58,227 bases of DNA. Source: Pleurotus djamor. Taxonomy: Eukaryota; Basidiomycota; Agaricomycetes; Agaricales; Pleurotaceae. Below are positions 21,693 through 33,038 of this stretch, one piece after another. A program made the position numbers and the translations under genes. The stretch covers positions 1 through 58,227 of the forward strand of contig JAPEVF010000258.1 of NCBI GenBank assembly GCA_029747585.1, read 5' to 3'. The notes under the pieces were generated by a model. The model had not been told where the DNA came from. It searched no databases and saw nothing but the letters and a program-made list of their open reading frames with translations. Within the stretch, counting starts at the first letter, position 1; each line of letters begins with the position of its first letter.

Positions 21693-22703
21693 ATGCGCTC
21701 ATCTCGAACTCTCAAGATTACGTTGTCTTTTTCTGAAGACGATTTTACGATGGGACCATTTATCGCTTCCGCCGATAGGTTTGGTAATGCTGGCGCGTCG
21801 ACGTTGCCTTGGAACCCGATTGTTTCTACGTATGCTCGCTGGTCGGACTCTATTGGCGATGTCAATGTCAACGACAGCGCTTCGAACGCCGAGGGCGCTC
21901 ACGGAGGACACGATCACCTGGGTGGAGCCTTCAACATCGACGTCAACGTCTCGAACAATCTGAAGCCTCCGGGATCCTCTCCGAAACGTCGATCTATGGA
22001 CACGCGTGGACACACCCGAAGCGACAAAGAGAATCGGTCTATGATGTCCCCTTCCTTGATAGGCCCGCAGAGGTCCGCTAGGTCGTCGCCATCACCTAGG
22101 ACTCGGCCGTATTGTGTTCAGGGAGAAGTGAAGTTGCATCGACCCCAGGCCACATATATGATTCCTGAGGCTTTGAGAAGGTTCGAACGGATGGCTGAGA
22201 CTGCTGCTTCTGCTGCTACGGATTCTCCTTCGGCTACTCCTGGCGCTGCTCCTCGGGCTCAAGTTGGTGCTGGAGGGAAGGTCGAGATGGCAGAGAAGCC
22301 GACGGCTTCTTTGGATCATCAGACTGCAGGTTTGCATGGGTCCACTACTTGGCCTGTTATTCCGGTCAGCACGTACTCTTCGCTTGCTGGTGCACTCGAT
22401 GAATCTCTGGCTATTCGACGACGCGCTCCAACTCTAGACTTCTCTAGTGTTGCAGGATCCTCATCAAACGCCTCGGCTGACACCCTCGATTTTGAAGACG
22501 ATGTCTCGGAAACTGGAATGACTATTATAGGCACGGATCATGGCGAACAAGTGGAAGGAACTGATGAACAGTTCGACGACCGTGTTCCTTTGGGAACACC
22601 AGTGGGACGAGATGATCAGGATCTCATGCAATGGCTCGCCGGGTTCTATGATACTGGATCCCAGCTACCATTTCCGTTGCTCCCTGCGTGCTCGTCTGAT
22701 TAA
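21693..22703 (+). CDS. Ser/Ala/Asp-rich disordered protein with YSSLAGAL motif
   Basis: A single-exon gene of 336 residues. The N-terminus is ordered-looking (TLKITLSFSEDDFTMGP, then GASTLPWNPIV), followed by long low-complexity stretches rich in Ser, Ala, Pro and Gly. It includes the basic SPKRRSMDTRGHTRSDKENRS region and ATYMIPEALRRFERM, a likely short helix. Near residue 230 it carries STYSSLAGALDESLAIRRR, which resembles SKYSSLAGALEERPQRAKR of the truncated neighbour at 18344-19349. The C-terminus is acidic (DTLDFEDDVSETGM) and ends with DDQDLMQWLAGFYDTGS. No known domain; a regulatory or scaffold role is possible but not supported. Possible TATA at about 21610. Confidence 0.65.
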   Translation: MRSSRTLKITLSFSEDDFTMGPFIASADRFGNAGASTLPWNPIVSTYARWSDSIGDVNVNDSASNAEGAHGGHDHLGGAFNIDVNVSNNLKPPGSSPKRRSMDTRGHTRSDKENRSMMSPSLIGPQRSARSSPSPRTRPYCVQGEVKLHRPQATYMIPEALRRFERMAETAASAATDSPSATPGAAPRAQVGAGGKVEMAEKPTASLDHQTAGLHGSTTWPVIPVSTYSSLAGALDESLAIRRRAPTLDFSSVAGSSSNASADTLDFEDDVSETGMTIIGTDHGEQVEGTDEQFDDRVPLGTPVGRDDQDLMQWLAGFYDTGSQLPFPLLPACSSD

Positions 22704-23275
22704 TTGAACAGGTGCTGCTGCTTCGCTTCTGGTATATGTATATGATCTTCTACTCTGCTCTATGTACTCTATGCTGCCTTCTATGTGTCCCTCAGGGGTG
22801 TCTCCACGTGTTATCAAACTTTTTTGTGTCTTCGAAATGCGGGGTCCCCTGACCTTAGAGTTTGCTTCGAACTAGCTTCCATTTCCCAACCCCAGATCTT
22901 CGAGTCATGTTCCGTGCCTCCGAAAAACATGGACTCGAGTTCTGCTCTAATTTTCATGCTGGAGAGAGAGAATGTCGAACGACTCTTGGAGGCCAAGTTG
23001 TTTTCGGCTGTAGCCACCAGTGGCTACTTCCTGGTTTGTTTGTACAAGATAGAAATTGAGTTCAAAATCGCATGACCTCGTTGGTTCTCAACTTTCCTTT
23101 CAACCGTCACTTTCACTCCCGCCGCGGCCTCCTGGAGTATATTTCCGTTCCTCTTCTTCAATCCAGGCTCCGAGCCTAAAACACGCTAATACCAGGCGAT
23201 ATCGCAATACATTTACTCCCTTACGGCGGTCCCTCGTCATCACTCCTTTGACTCGGACCCATCCACTCCTTCATT
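22704..23275. other. intergenic region upstream of the amylase
   Basis: This 572 bp stretch holds the 3' UTR of the disordered protein and the amylase promoter. Overlapping open frames of 65-104 codons at 22785-23370 have no coding character and were not called. A CT-rich stretch at 23090-23160 is typical of fungal promoters. Confidence 0.45.
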
Positions 23276-25688
23276 ATGTTGGACTTTTTCCATCGCGTCT
23301 TCGTCGTTTTCTTGCTTTTCTGGGAGTTGGCGACACCCGCCTTTGCTGCAACGCCGGAAGAATGGGCTAAGCGGTCGATATACCAGTAAGCACCACCCAA
23401 TAGCGAGCATAGTGCTTTTTTTTTACAACCCGCCTCTGTTTATAGGATTATGACGGATCGCTTTGCACTTCCTGCTGGGATGGATGCTACGAGGTGTAAT
23501 GTTGCTGAGCATACATGGTGTGGAGGTACATGGAATACGTACGTGCTTGCGTCTGCCCGCCCGCTTGGGCACGCCTTTAATCTACCAACAGTATCACAGA
23601 AAACCTCGACTACGTTCAAGATGCCGGGTTCACCGCTGGTGCGTTGCTTCCATACCCTCTGTCAATTGGGATTCTGAATCGGTCGTCTAGTCTGGATAAG
23701 TCCTATTAACCAGAATTATATCGGTCCCAAAACGGCGTACGGCGACCCATACCATGGCTATTGGATTCAGGATAACACCCAACTAAACGCTCATTTCGGC
23801 ACCGCAGATGACTTAAAGAAACTGTCTGCAGAATTGCACAAGCGGGGCATGTAAGTACATTCAAGTATATGCGTGCGATATCTCAGCTTATGTTTTATCG
23901 GCGGTAGGTTTCTAATGGTGGACGTTGTTGTCAACAACGTCATGTCGACATCTACCACCCCAGACTATTCAAAATACATGTTCAAAAGCGAGGTGCGCTC
24001 CCAATACGACTACTATTCGATGTGGCTAACAATCATCGCAGACACTTTATCATCCGTATTGCCCCATCAAATGGGGAGACTCCGAATCCGAGGAGAAATG
24101 TTGGTTTGGCGATAAGAATGTCCCACTACCCGACGTCGACACTCAAAACTCGGTCGTTCAGGCTACGTATCAGACATGGATCAAGAACATGGTTGTCGAG
24201 TACGGAATTGACGGTCTCAGAATTGACGGTATGTCTATCTATGTCCCTTGCTCTACATACACCACTTACTCGTCTCTCCAACGCCTCTCATCCCTCTAGC
24301 TGCTAAGTATGGGCTGTTTTATCGTCCTTTTTCTCCCCTGACCCTTTTTCCAGACACATGAACAAGGATTTCTTGCCCGGCTTCTGTGCCGCAGCTGGCG
24401 TATTCTGTATTGGCGAGGTTTATGGTGGAATCGACCCAGCGTACGTCTGAATATCAGAATGATCCTCTATTACCTTATTTGGTCTGATCCCATTATAGTC
24501 CCATAGCTGCTTGGCAAGGACCCGACGGCCTCCACTCCGTTTTGAACTACCCTCTATATGCGGCTTTGAAGGAAGCTTTTGCTATCCCTGGTCCGGGAAA
24601 TATGAATCCGTTGTCCGACTTCATCAGCAAATCCCCGGATGTTTTCCATGTAGGTTTGACGGCTCAAGGAGACGATATCAACGTATCCGTATACTGGATT
24701 GATTAGTTCTTTGGTAGGATACGACGGTCCTCGGTAATTTTATGGAAAATCATGACGTGCCGCGGTGGCATAACCATTCGGTTGATCCTCAGAGCATGTT
24801 GTGAGTGATTCTGTTTCGCGTTACGATGTACGCTGAGCTTACTATTGAATAGTAATTCGATGACGCTTTCGTTCATGATGGATGGCATTCCTATCGTGTA
24901 CCAAGGCCAAGAACAATATTTCTCTGGGAATGCAGATCCTGTGCGTGGGTCCGATGTTTTATGCAAAGCCGTTTTCTGATCCCGTGGATTGCAGTGGAAT
25001 CGTGAGCCATTATGGCCTTCGGGCTATGCAAAGACCCCAGCGTATAACATGGTGGCTACTCTTAACATGGTGAGTGCGTCCTCCTCTGCTCGAACCGCAT
25101 GGTCATCCCTTTATCGCGCCAGTTGAGAAATTACCTTGCGTTGCGTACGGACTGGGTTAAGCAGCCAACACATGTGCTATCGGTTGGTCCTACGGGTCTA
25201 TGCGTCATGAAAGGCCCCGCTGTTACGATGGTGACCAACATTGGCTCCCCGGTAAGAACAATCTTTTCTACTTATGAATGTGATTCAACTTCAAATATAT
25301 TGCTACAGCCTAGGAATGGGTCAAGCGTAGCTTGTCCATCTCCATACGAAGCTAGCACCGCACTTGTGAAGTAAGTACCCTATGATTAATCCTCGGGTTA
25401 AAGTTCCTGATCTCTGTCTTTATCTCCAGCATTTTTACGTGTCAACAATGGGCCGTTGGCTCTGGTGGATGGCTCGATGTCGAATATACGAAAGGCGGTG
25501 TTCCGACTATTCTTGTCCCCAAGGAGATTTCAACAGCTGCGGGGATGTGTCGTGCGAAACCGAATGCGCAGAATGTGAAGGGTGTTTCGCAGCAGGTTTC
25601 CAGTGCAAGACGGAGTAGTGGGAGTGCTGGTGCGGCGGAGTGGGTTATTGCGGTTGTTGTGGGGTTGATTGGGGTGTGGGTTTGGTGA
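23276..25688 (+). CDS. secreted alpha-amylase (GH13) with C-terminal membrane anchor
   Basis: A multi-exon gene for a family GH13 alpha-amylase, which cleaves internal alpha-1,4 bonds in starch or glucan. It begins with a signal peptide ([15 protein letters not shown], to TPAFA), then [20 protein letters not shown]. The four conserved GH13 regions are present: I as DVVVNNV, II as GLRIDAAKH with the nucleophile Asp, III as GEVY with the acid Glu, and IV as FMENHDVPR with the stabilising Asp. [15 protein letters not shown] and [13 protein letters not shown] complete the barrel. The C-terminal domain ends in a Ser/Gly linker and a hydrophobic stretch ([15 protein letters not shown]) with no cytoplasmic tail, typical of a GPI-anchor signal. 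The enzyme thus probably acts at the cell wall or plasma membrane, possibly on alpha-glucan. Confidence 0.92.
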
Positions 25689-26227
25689 TGAGAAGAGCGA
25701 CTCGCGGGTAGTCACACAGTCTATTGGTCTTTTGGGTCGACAGTATCAGAATTTGTCACGAACTTTTTGGGGCCTAGGAAAAAGTATAGAATACAGCAAT
25801 CAATCCAACTGAAGCAAGACACCTTCTTGGAAATAATGGGGACTCCACCATACTCGTCAGGGAGAATATGCCGTTACTATGTATATATTGAGCCAGAGAA
25901 CCATATGTGATCCGCCATTCGATAAACTGGGGTTAGAGGTGGTCCTTGGGAAGAAGTAATTGGGGTTGTCCCCAGGCGACAACGTGGGTGGATTACATAA
26001 GTGTTCGAAGGCCTTCGAATGCTTGAAGCCAGCCACGCATTATAGAGCCAACTTGCTATGCAACTGCTTGTGCCGCTGAGCTCTTTGGGTGCGGCGCCAG
26101 CGGTAGAACGAACTTGGAGGGACGCGGAGGGCATCGCGGAACTTGAACTGGATGCCAAGCACGACCAAGCAACTTGCAACCATGACGTCGAGCTCGAGTC
26201 CATCTTCACTCTTACCACCATTCCACC
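25689..26227. other. intergenic region
   Basis: This 539 bp stretch lies between the amylase stop and the next start codon. A 119-codon minus-strand frame (25877-26236) and overlapping plus frames are present, but they are Ser/Ala-rich shadows with no recognisable motif. No RNA gene was seen. Confidence 0.45.
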
Positions 26228-27336
26228 ATGTCCCATCAGAGATCTCTACAAGCTACGATTTACGACGAAGTGATTCACGTTTTCAAGTTATCTCGAGAAG
26301 CCATCGTCAGTGGTGGATGGTATTACCCATTATACGGCATCGCATATTTGCTTTCGCACCCGTCCTTGTACAGGAGTATCGCCTCCACGCTGTTGAAATG
26401 TGCCTCAGTATCGCTGGGAATCACACTGGGAATGTTTACTTTTACATACTTGCCACAAGTCGCTTTCTGCGCTGTGTTCTCAGGACCCTTCGCGGTGTGT
26501 GTCTGATTTCATCACCTCTCCCACGCGGCTATTCATAGCGACTTCGCTGACCCCATTCGCACTTTAAGTTTGTAGCTGCATTCGCCCTAGTCGTCAGTGA
26601 AAGCTACGCAGTTATCCTTTTCGTGTCCAAAATTTTCTTCCTCGGGCCAATCCAAGATCAACTATGTAAATGGCACTTTACCCTAACCCATGTTGCTCCT
26701 TTTGATATCAAGGTNTATGTGTAGTCGACGCGGTATTGGTTCAGCAAGGTCACGAGCAACTCGTGTCGCGGGGACGGGAAGTAAAGTCGCGCAGTGGCAT
26801 CAAGATTCTCGGCAAAAGTATCACTAAACCCTTGCATCGCTTTAGTAAAGAGGGTGTTTTGCGATACCTCGTGTCGTTGCCACTCAACGCGCTGCCGGTC
26901 GTAGGCACCGCGTTGTTTCTTTTATATAACGGTAATGAAGCTGGTTATGGCCGCACCGCAGAGGTTAAAATGTATTTGGGTATATAGGTGCCAAGTCGGG
27001 TCCTGGTTTCCATCAAAGGTACTTTCAGCTCAAAGGATGGTCGACAACCCAAAAGGAGGATTATGTTAGGAAGCAACGAGGTCCGTATACTGGGTAGGCA
27101 CGCTTTTACTCAATCGATGGTTACATATGAACATCGCATCCGCAAGCTTCGGTGCGACTGCGCTCGCTTTGAACCTGATCCCCTTTATTGGCCTGGGGTT
27201 CAGCTTCACTTCTATTATTGGCTCTGCGCTTTGGGCAAGTGCGTTGGAAAAGAAGTTTGATGGTGAGGCCGCACAAGGAAGTCATGGTGATCCCTCCTCT
27301 GTAGAGCGTTCGGAGGCCGAGGTTGAACTTGAATGA
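26228..27336 (+). CDS. EI24/LDS-RRT8-like multi-pass membrane protein
   Basis: Five exons (26228-26494, 26569-26665, 26725-26931, 26988-27093, 27147-27336) splice to 867 nt, 288 residues. The protein has the layout of the fungal outer-spore-wall LDS/RRT8 group within the EI24-like membrane family: SGGWYYPLYGIAYLLSHPSL at the first membrane segment, then several hydrophobic helices, RYLVSLPLNALPVVGTALF, LYNGAKSGPGFHQRYFQLKGW, and a final TGFGATALALNLIPFIG. In yeast such proteins localise to lipid droplets and the spore wall; the role in basidiomycetes is unknown. The C-terminus is acidic and polar (SSVERSEAEVELE). The fourth donor is best placed after ACTGG (GTAGGC), which gives RGPYTGFGA. Confidence 0.82.
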
Positions 27337-27905
27337 CTCTNAGCATCGTATCCACCGCTTGTCGTTTGGCTTTGATCAATCTTAGCCCCACTTACTTATT
27401 TGCNCCCCATCCCCGAGAATTCCTTTCTATAGGAAAGCGTCTTTGGGATCATATCGGTCCATCAGCGCTCGGCCCTGTGTCTCGTGAATGTTGGATACCG
27501 GTTTGGTCATTGAGAATNCCTCTGTGCGAATTCTAGGGTATGTTCTAGTACTCTTCGTGCATACATGAAACCTTACTCATTCCTCAGAGGNACGTCATCT
27601 TATCTCCGTTCACCAATTCATACGAATCTGTATCCATTCGGACATCGGCACACCGTTATGGCGCGACGTCTGGCCAGATCCCTGTCTTGAGGCTTTCCTT
27701 GTTTTTGGGGCACACCTTCTTCTGACGTCTAGTGGCGTGTCTTTTTGAAGTCTCCGCTGGCCCGGGTTTGAGGACAATACTTCATACGGCCAGTATGGCT
27801 TGATCCTATAACATACACCCGAGAATATAACCCAGGACTCCTTCTGGTCTGACTTTCGTTAGTCCCTTCGTCGCCTTCCACATACCCTCTCCCCACTTCG
27901 CAAAA
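27337..27905. other. intergenic region
   Basis: This 569 bp stretch contains several ambiguous bases. Short open frames on both strands do not resemble any protein I know. It must hold the 3' UTR of the LDS-like gene and the promoter of the zinc-finger gene. Nothing else is supported. Confidence 0.45.
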
Positions 27906-28977
27906 ATGGCATCAGCAATCGCGTCCATGATGGATAGAATGCGTGGTAAGGCTAAGACNCAAGNTTCCGTGGACGTGGCTCGCCTCACGATGGCTCAGAA
28001 GACAGCATTGCTCCAGGTTCCAGGAACTCGTTGCAACAACCTCCTCTTCCTGGACAGGCTGTCGGCACAAACCAGGACGTCGATCACTCGCCTTATTACT
28101 GGCACGCCGACCGATACGATGCCTATACCCCACCCANGGATCCTGACGCGAACTCCTTTCATGGCACCCGCCACCACGACAGTGCCTATCAGCCCCAACT
28201 TTGCCGCGCACATTGGCGCGGGCTGATGACCGGCCAATCACAGCCATACCTATCGGAAACCGAATCCTCATATATATCGCAACGAGACGTTGTACGATGG
28301 TCCGACCAGAGCCGCCATGATCCCGCACACCCCGTCCAACTATCATCTCATGCAAGAGACTTACCCTCAGAGGATTCCGCAGACGTCTCTGCCGAAGATC
28401 TGTATATTATGTTAACAGAGATGGGGGTCCTTCCAAGCTACCACACGATCACGGACACGAGTTCATCACATTCGAGGGACAGTTCCATTTCACCCGCGTG
28501 CGATCCAAATTACAATAATAGTCAAGTCCCTTTGCCCAAAGCGCACGAATGCCCCCAGTGTCTCAAGCGGTTTCCTCGCCCCAGCAGTCTGAAAGTTCAC
28601 ATGAATGTGCACACCAAGGAGAAACGTGGGCTATCTTCTTGATGATCTTGTATCTATACCTCACGTGTCTGGTAGCNTTCCAGTGCACGTACGATGGGTG
28701 CGACAAGCGCTTCACCGTTGCNTCCAATGCGAAACGGCATTTGAAGACGCATGGTGTTATCACCGATCCGCAACCCATTTCACCTGAGCCGTATGTGGTC
28801 GATTTTGCTGACCCTGTGGTGTTCCCAGCAGAGGAGAGACAGGCATCACTCGGCAACGGGAAACCAGCGACACTTTACTGGGTGAATCGGGGTCCTAGTG
28901 GCCGGTCCATTGAGTCCCCTCACGTCACCCAGTCTGGATTTCATCCNTCGTCCAACGCACAATCACGTTGGCAGTAA
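27906..28977 (+). CDS. C2H2 zinc-finger transcription factor
   Basis: The N-terminus starts at ATG 27906 (MASAIASMMDRMRGKAKT). The frame must shift at Ns 27959 and 27964; treating both as spurious joins it to FRGRGSPHDGSEDSIAPGS and the main frame that includes QQPPLPGQAVGTNQD. The middle is disordered and His/Ser-rich. The DNA-binding part has two classical C2H2 fingers: HECPQCLKRFPRPSSLKVHM with HVNVHTKE-type ending, then a canonical linker TKEKPFQ made by splicing out an intron (GTGGGC...TGGTAG, about 28627-28676), and QCTYDGCDKRFTVXSNAKRH. The second finger has the longer C-x4-C spacing common in fungal regulators. The C-terminus is Pro/Ser-rich and ends SSNAQSRWQ. Targets unknown. Confidence 0.8.
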
Positions 28978-29584
28978 AATTAGTTAGGACCTCATATTAN
29001 TAGCGGTATCACGACTGACTGTGACTTCATTTGTTCGGCAGCGTGCTGTGTATTCTTGATGTAAGGGACTTGCCATTGTAGAACACATATTCATTCTTGC
29101 GATTTCTTGGTCATTCCGTGGACGATAAACTTCTTTACTGGGAGAAACTCATGCGACATACCCCCGAGGACACAGGNCTTTCCAATAAGCACCTTTGTAG
29201 TAGCATGTTNCNGGTNCTCGATTGAGGTTGAGGACAGGTTGAGGATATGTCCCGACTGGCCCGGGNGNNNNNNNNNNNNNNNNNNNNNNNNNNNNNNNNN
29301 NNNNNNNNNNNNNNNNNNNNNNNNNNNNNNNNNNNNNNNNNNNNNNNNNNNNNNNNNNNNNNNNNNNNNNNNNNNNNNNNNNNNNNNNNNNNNNNNNNNN
29401 NNNNNNNNNNNATGATGTAGGTANNTATTCGATTTCAGGAAACAGGTGGCANATCGTNNNAGNGTNCTNGNCNGGTAGCCTGTGGTCNAAATTCGTTTCT
29501 CGCGCGCTTATTTAACGAAGCGTTTGTCGTTGNNANNNNANCTCCTCCACGGCTGGCCTCAATCGTCCNCTGCTTCCACGCAGA
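28978..29584. other. intergenic region with assembly gap
   Basis: About 600 bp between the zinc-finger gene and the Hook gene, including an N run at 29268-29411 and many isolated Ns on both sides. Any promoter element or small gene here could be hidden by the gap. Nothing else is recognisable. Confidence 0.6.
29268..29411. other. assembly gap (144 Ns)
   Basis: Uninterrupted run of N, flanked by low-quality bases. The true length of the missing DNA is unknown. Confidence 0.98.
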
Positions 29585-32500
29585 ATGTCNGAAACCTCGC
29601 AGNGGCGAGAGCTCGAGGCCGTGTTNCACTTCTTGTCTATTGTAGACACGGCGCACCGGGAAATCGCGTCNGTTTCTGACCTCTGGGATGGCGCCGTATT
29701 GTTTGACATTTTGTCACAAGTGTCTGTCCAATACTCACTCTTAGTTGGCCGGNATATGCAGCTGAACATATTTTATACTCTATCTACAGAGACGAAAACT
29801 ACTTCCGGCGTCCAGCGAGTTTGACAAGGCAGCCCGCTCCTGGATCTGACAATTGGGTCATACGCTTCAATGCCTTGAAGCGGCTATATCGACTGATGAA
29901 CCAATATACCGCCGATGTTCTGCAAAAACCCACAAGCGGCTTAGAGATACCCGATCTACAAGCTATAGCGCAAGACCAGAACGTCAATCATACCCTCATC
30001 CTATGTCGGCTCGCTATCGTTATCGGTGTGCAATGCGAACGTAACGCGGAATTCATCGCGAAAATTCAGAGTTTGAGCGAGGTGGATCAGCANCATATCA
30101 TGAAGGCCATAGAACGCGTGTGTTTTCTTCNTTTGCCACTACTACGCCGTCGTTGACTTCNTTAGGTCATGGCNAATATCACAAGCGCAGGGCCGAGTAA
30201 AGATGGATCGGAGGTCATGACAGAGTGTGTACTTCTCTGAATTCGTCTTCTTAACTGCATTCAAAGGTTTATCCTATCATAGGGATGACCACTACTACCG
30301 AATACAGTCAGAAAAGAGNGCGTTNTTAACGGAGAAAGAAGTTCTCGAGAAGGTGTATCAATCGCTGCTTGAAGAGCATCGNACNTTGCAGACCAACTAC
30401 GATGATGTTTTGTCTGAGAAGGACGACGCGGTGGCTAGACTGAGGGAAGCTAACCATGAAGCCGCTACTGCACGCAATGACAAGTCGGATGCTGTTTTAC
30501 GTGGGGAGATCGAGAGACTGCGAAGTGAACTGTACGTTCTTGTCCCTTATGTTGACTACAGTATATCTCACCAGTCTTCAGTCAGAAGAGTGAAGACAAT
30601 CTGGCAATGGCTGAGGGCGAATTGGACAAGCAAACNTCTGTGGTCACGGATCTCACTCGAAAGGTTGATGAACTTCAAAGCCGAGCTGACGAGGCGGCGA
30701 AGCTCAAGGACAAGCTTGATGAGTGGGTCGNATNAATCGGACTCTCCATGATTTCACCAACACTTCTTTATCTAGATATCGACATGTCGCAGACAAGCTT
30801 CAGAAGAGCGAGAATGTGATGGAAAAGTACAAGAAAAAGCTTCAAGAAGGAGCGGACCTGCGACAACAAGTCCGAGTAAGNTTTTTTGTGTCTCGTTGTT
30901 TCTTCCCCACCAGTCCCTGATCTTGTCTAGAGTTTAGAAAAGCAAAATGCCGACCTTGTCGATAAGAATGCTTCTTTAGAAGAGGAGTACCGGAAGGTAG
31001 CAGCCTTCAAACCCCTCATGGAGTCGTACAAAAACCANATTGCCGACTTGGAGACCAAGGGGTCGACTCGTGCACAAGAGATCGATAAACTCAAATTCGA
31101 ATTGGAGGAATCTCGGACAAAACTCAGAGTTACCATGGATGAACGTGCGAAGGATTCTGAAACTTTGGAATTGTACCAGGAACGCGTCCGCGAACTTGAG
31201 CTTAGCTCCGCGAAACCGATTTCCCAGAGCAAGATCACCTCGCCGATTGTCCGCCAATCGACAGATGATGAATTCACAATCGCAGAACTTACTCCTTCCA
31301 CCCCGCAAGAACATGATGCAGACGATGACCTTGATCATAGTCATCATGGACTGGGTAGCGAACTCGACGATGCGGTCTCTGGAACCACCATGACGGACTT
31401 GAAGATACAAATACGCAAGCTCCAACGCGAGCTGGAGGGTGTCAGGAAAAACGAAGCGGATGCTAGTCGTATCTTGGTCCTTGAAAATCTCTTGGAAGAT
31501 GCCAATCGGATGAAGACTCGCTATGAATCGGACTATCTCGCCGCACACCGCGAGAAGTTGGTTCTGCAGCGCGACCTTGAAGAGATTCGCAGCGGCAAGT
31601 CGATGGGTGATGGGTNATGTGACCCCCTCTTGTAGGATCTTTCGTTTGGGACTGACACGCCCTTTTCAGTGCCGAAGCTGCGATTGCTCTGCGTCAACGG
31701 CTCAATGAATCTGTCGATCAGCTGGACGTCCTACGTAAAGAACACGCTGAACTCGAAGTGAAGTTTGACACCGTCAGTAAAGAACTTACTATTGCCAAGT
31801 CAGACTGTGAGTTTCATGTGACCCAGATTGAATGAACACGCTTTTCTGATCCCCCAAATAGTGACCCTCGTAAATAAAGACCAGCTCGATATCCTATCTA
31901 CTCTACGCGAATCAGTCAACGAGGATAAGGCTGGGCTGGAAGCTGATGTTGAACGCTTGATGAAGCAGAATAAAGAACTTCAGGAGAAGAATAGAATGCA
32001 GCTAGAACAAGTCAACTCGCTGCTGCTCGAGAAGGTCAATATGCAGAGCGAGGGCATCGGCCACCGCGAGATGATGCTCCAACGAGAACGTGCCATAGGG
32101 TAAGCCCAAATTAATTGAACCCTCTGAGCACATCCTCATTGCCACCGGTGTTTAGTGACCTTCGCGCTTCGTTGTCTGGAAAGGATATCCCCGAGGACAT
32201 CAAATCCAGGCTGCTTGCACTTCATGAGGAGAATGTCAATCTGAAAGAAAGCCTCAAGACGGAGAAAGGAAAGCTTCAGTCAGCTCGCCAGGTAATGATA
32301 CCGTTTGCAGCGTGTGCCTTATCACTCACATCGTATAGTTCATCAAATCTCAAGACAAGCTATTCAAGGAACAACTGGCTGCGGGTGGTGGGCCTCCTTC
32401 CGTACGTCACTTTTGGCTTTTAGCACACACGACCCATTATTGATGATCTACAGGAGCATTTCGAAGAAGCGAAGCGTAGTTATGAGACGACTATTAAGGA

Positions 32501-32858
32501 TCTCACAGAACAGAATCAACGAGCCAAGGTACAAAATAAACTACTCACCTTTCCCTGTCTAACGTCTGACCTTGTGATCACCTGCCAGCGACGCATCAAT
32601 GACTTGATGAAAGGTTACCGCAAGGAGCAGATTCTTGCATTGGGGGCGATGCATGAACTCGGTATGAAGGTGGCGAGGTACCAGCTTGGTGCTTCTCCCT
32701 CCCAATCAACGCCACGACCGGACTCCTGGGCTTGGATGGGTAAGACAAGAGAGAAAGCTAGTCATTCGGTATGCCGTTCCTTGTCGCCTTCTCCCTCTTC
32801 GTTACTAAATCCTCCGTCTCTTGCTCAGCTTATTCAACGCGTTGTTCAAAAGCGATGA
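29585..32858 (+). CDS. Hook-family microtubule adaptor protein
   Basis: A many-exon gene. Hook proteins link dynein (and kinesin-3) to early endosomes along microtubules. The N-terminal Hook domain, a calponin-homology-like fold, is seen as SETSQ..RELEAVXHFL, LWDGAVLFDILSQ, SDNWVIRFNALKRLYRLMNQY and QNVNHTLILCRLAIVIGVQCERN. The remainder is coiled coil with strong heptads: TEKEVLEKVYQSLLEEH, KDDAVARLREANHEA, SLEKQNADLVDKNASLEEEY, LKIQIRKLQRELEGV and LEADVERLMKQNKELQEKN. The C-terminal cargo-binding region includes DLMKGYRKEQILALGAMHELG and ends SLIQRVVQKR with a stop at 32856-32858. Ns in the 5' third make some splice sites uncertain, especially between 29720 and 29800. It lies 180 bp upstream of the RNA cyclase on the same strand. 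Confidence 0.87.
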
Positions 32859-33038
32859 TGCACGCATGGAATTGAGGACTGTAGCTCGTCTGTTTTTTCG
32901 CTTTCATTGTTGGATACACCTACATAATTCGGATACCTCCACGCATTTGTACTTTTACCCCCATTCTTGGATAGAAATAGCTTTATTTGGCGACGGGCGT
33001 CGTGTATTATCGAGTCATTTTACAGCCCTCACTTTTCT

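Noticed and set aside
25877..26236. 119-codon minus-strand open frame before the LDS-like gene
   Set aside because: Overlaps the start of the LDS-like gene and is a Ser/Ala-rich shadow frame without recognisable features.
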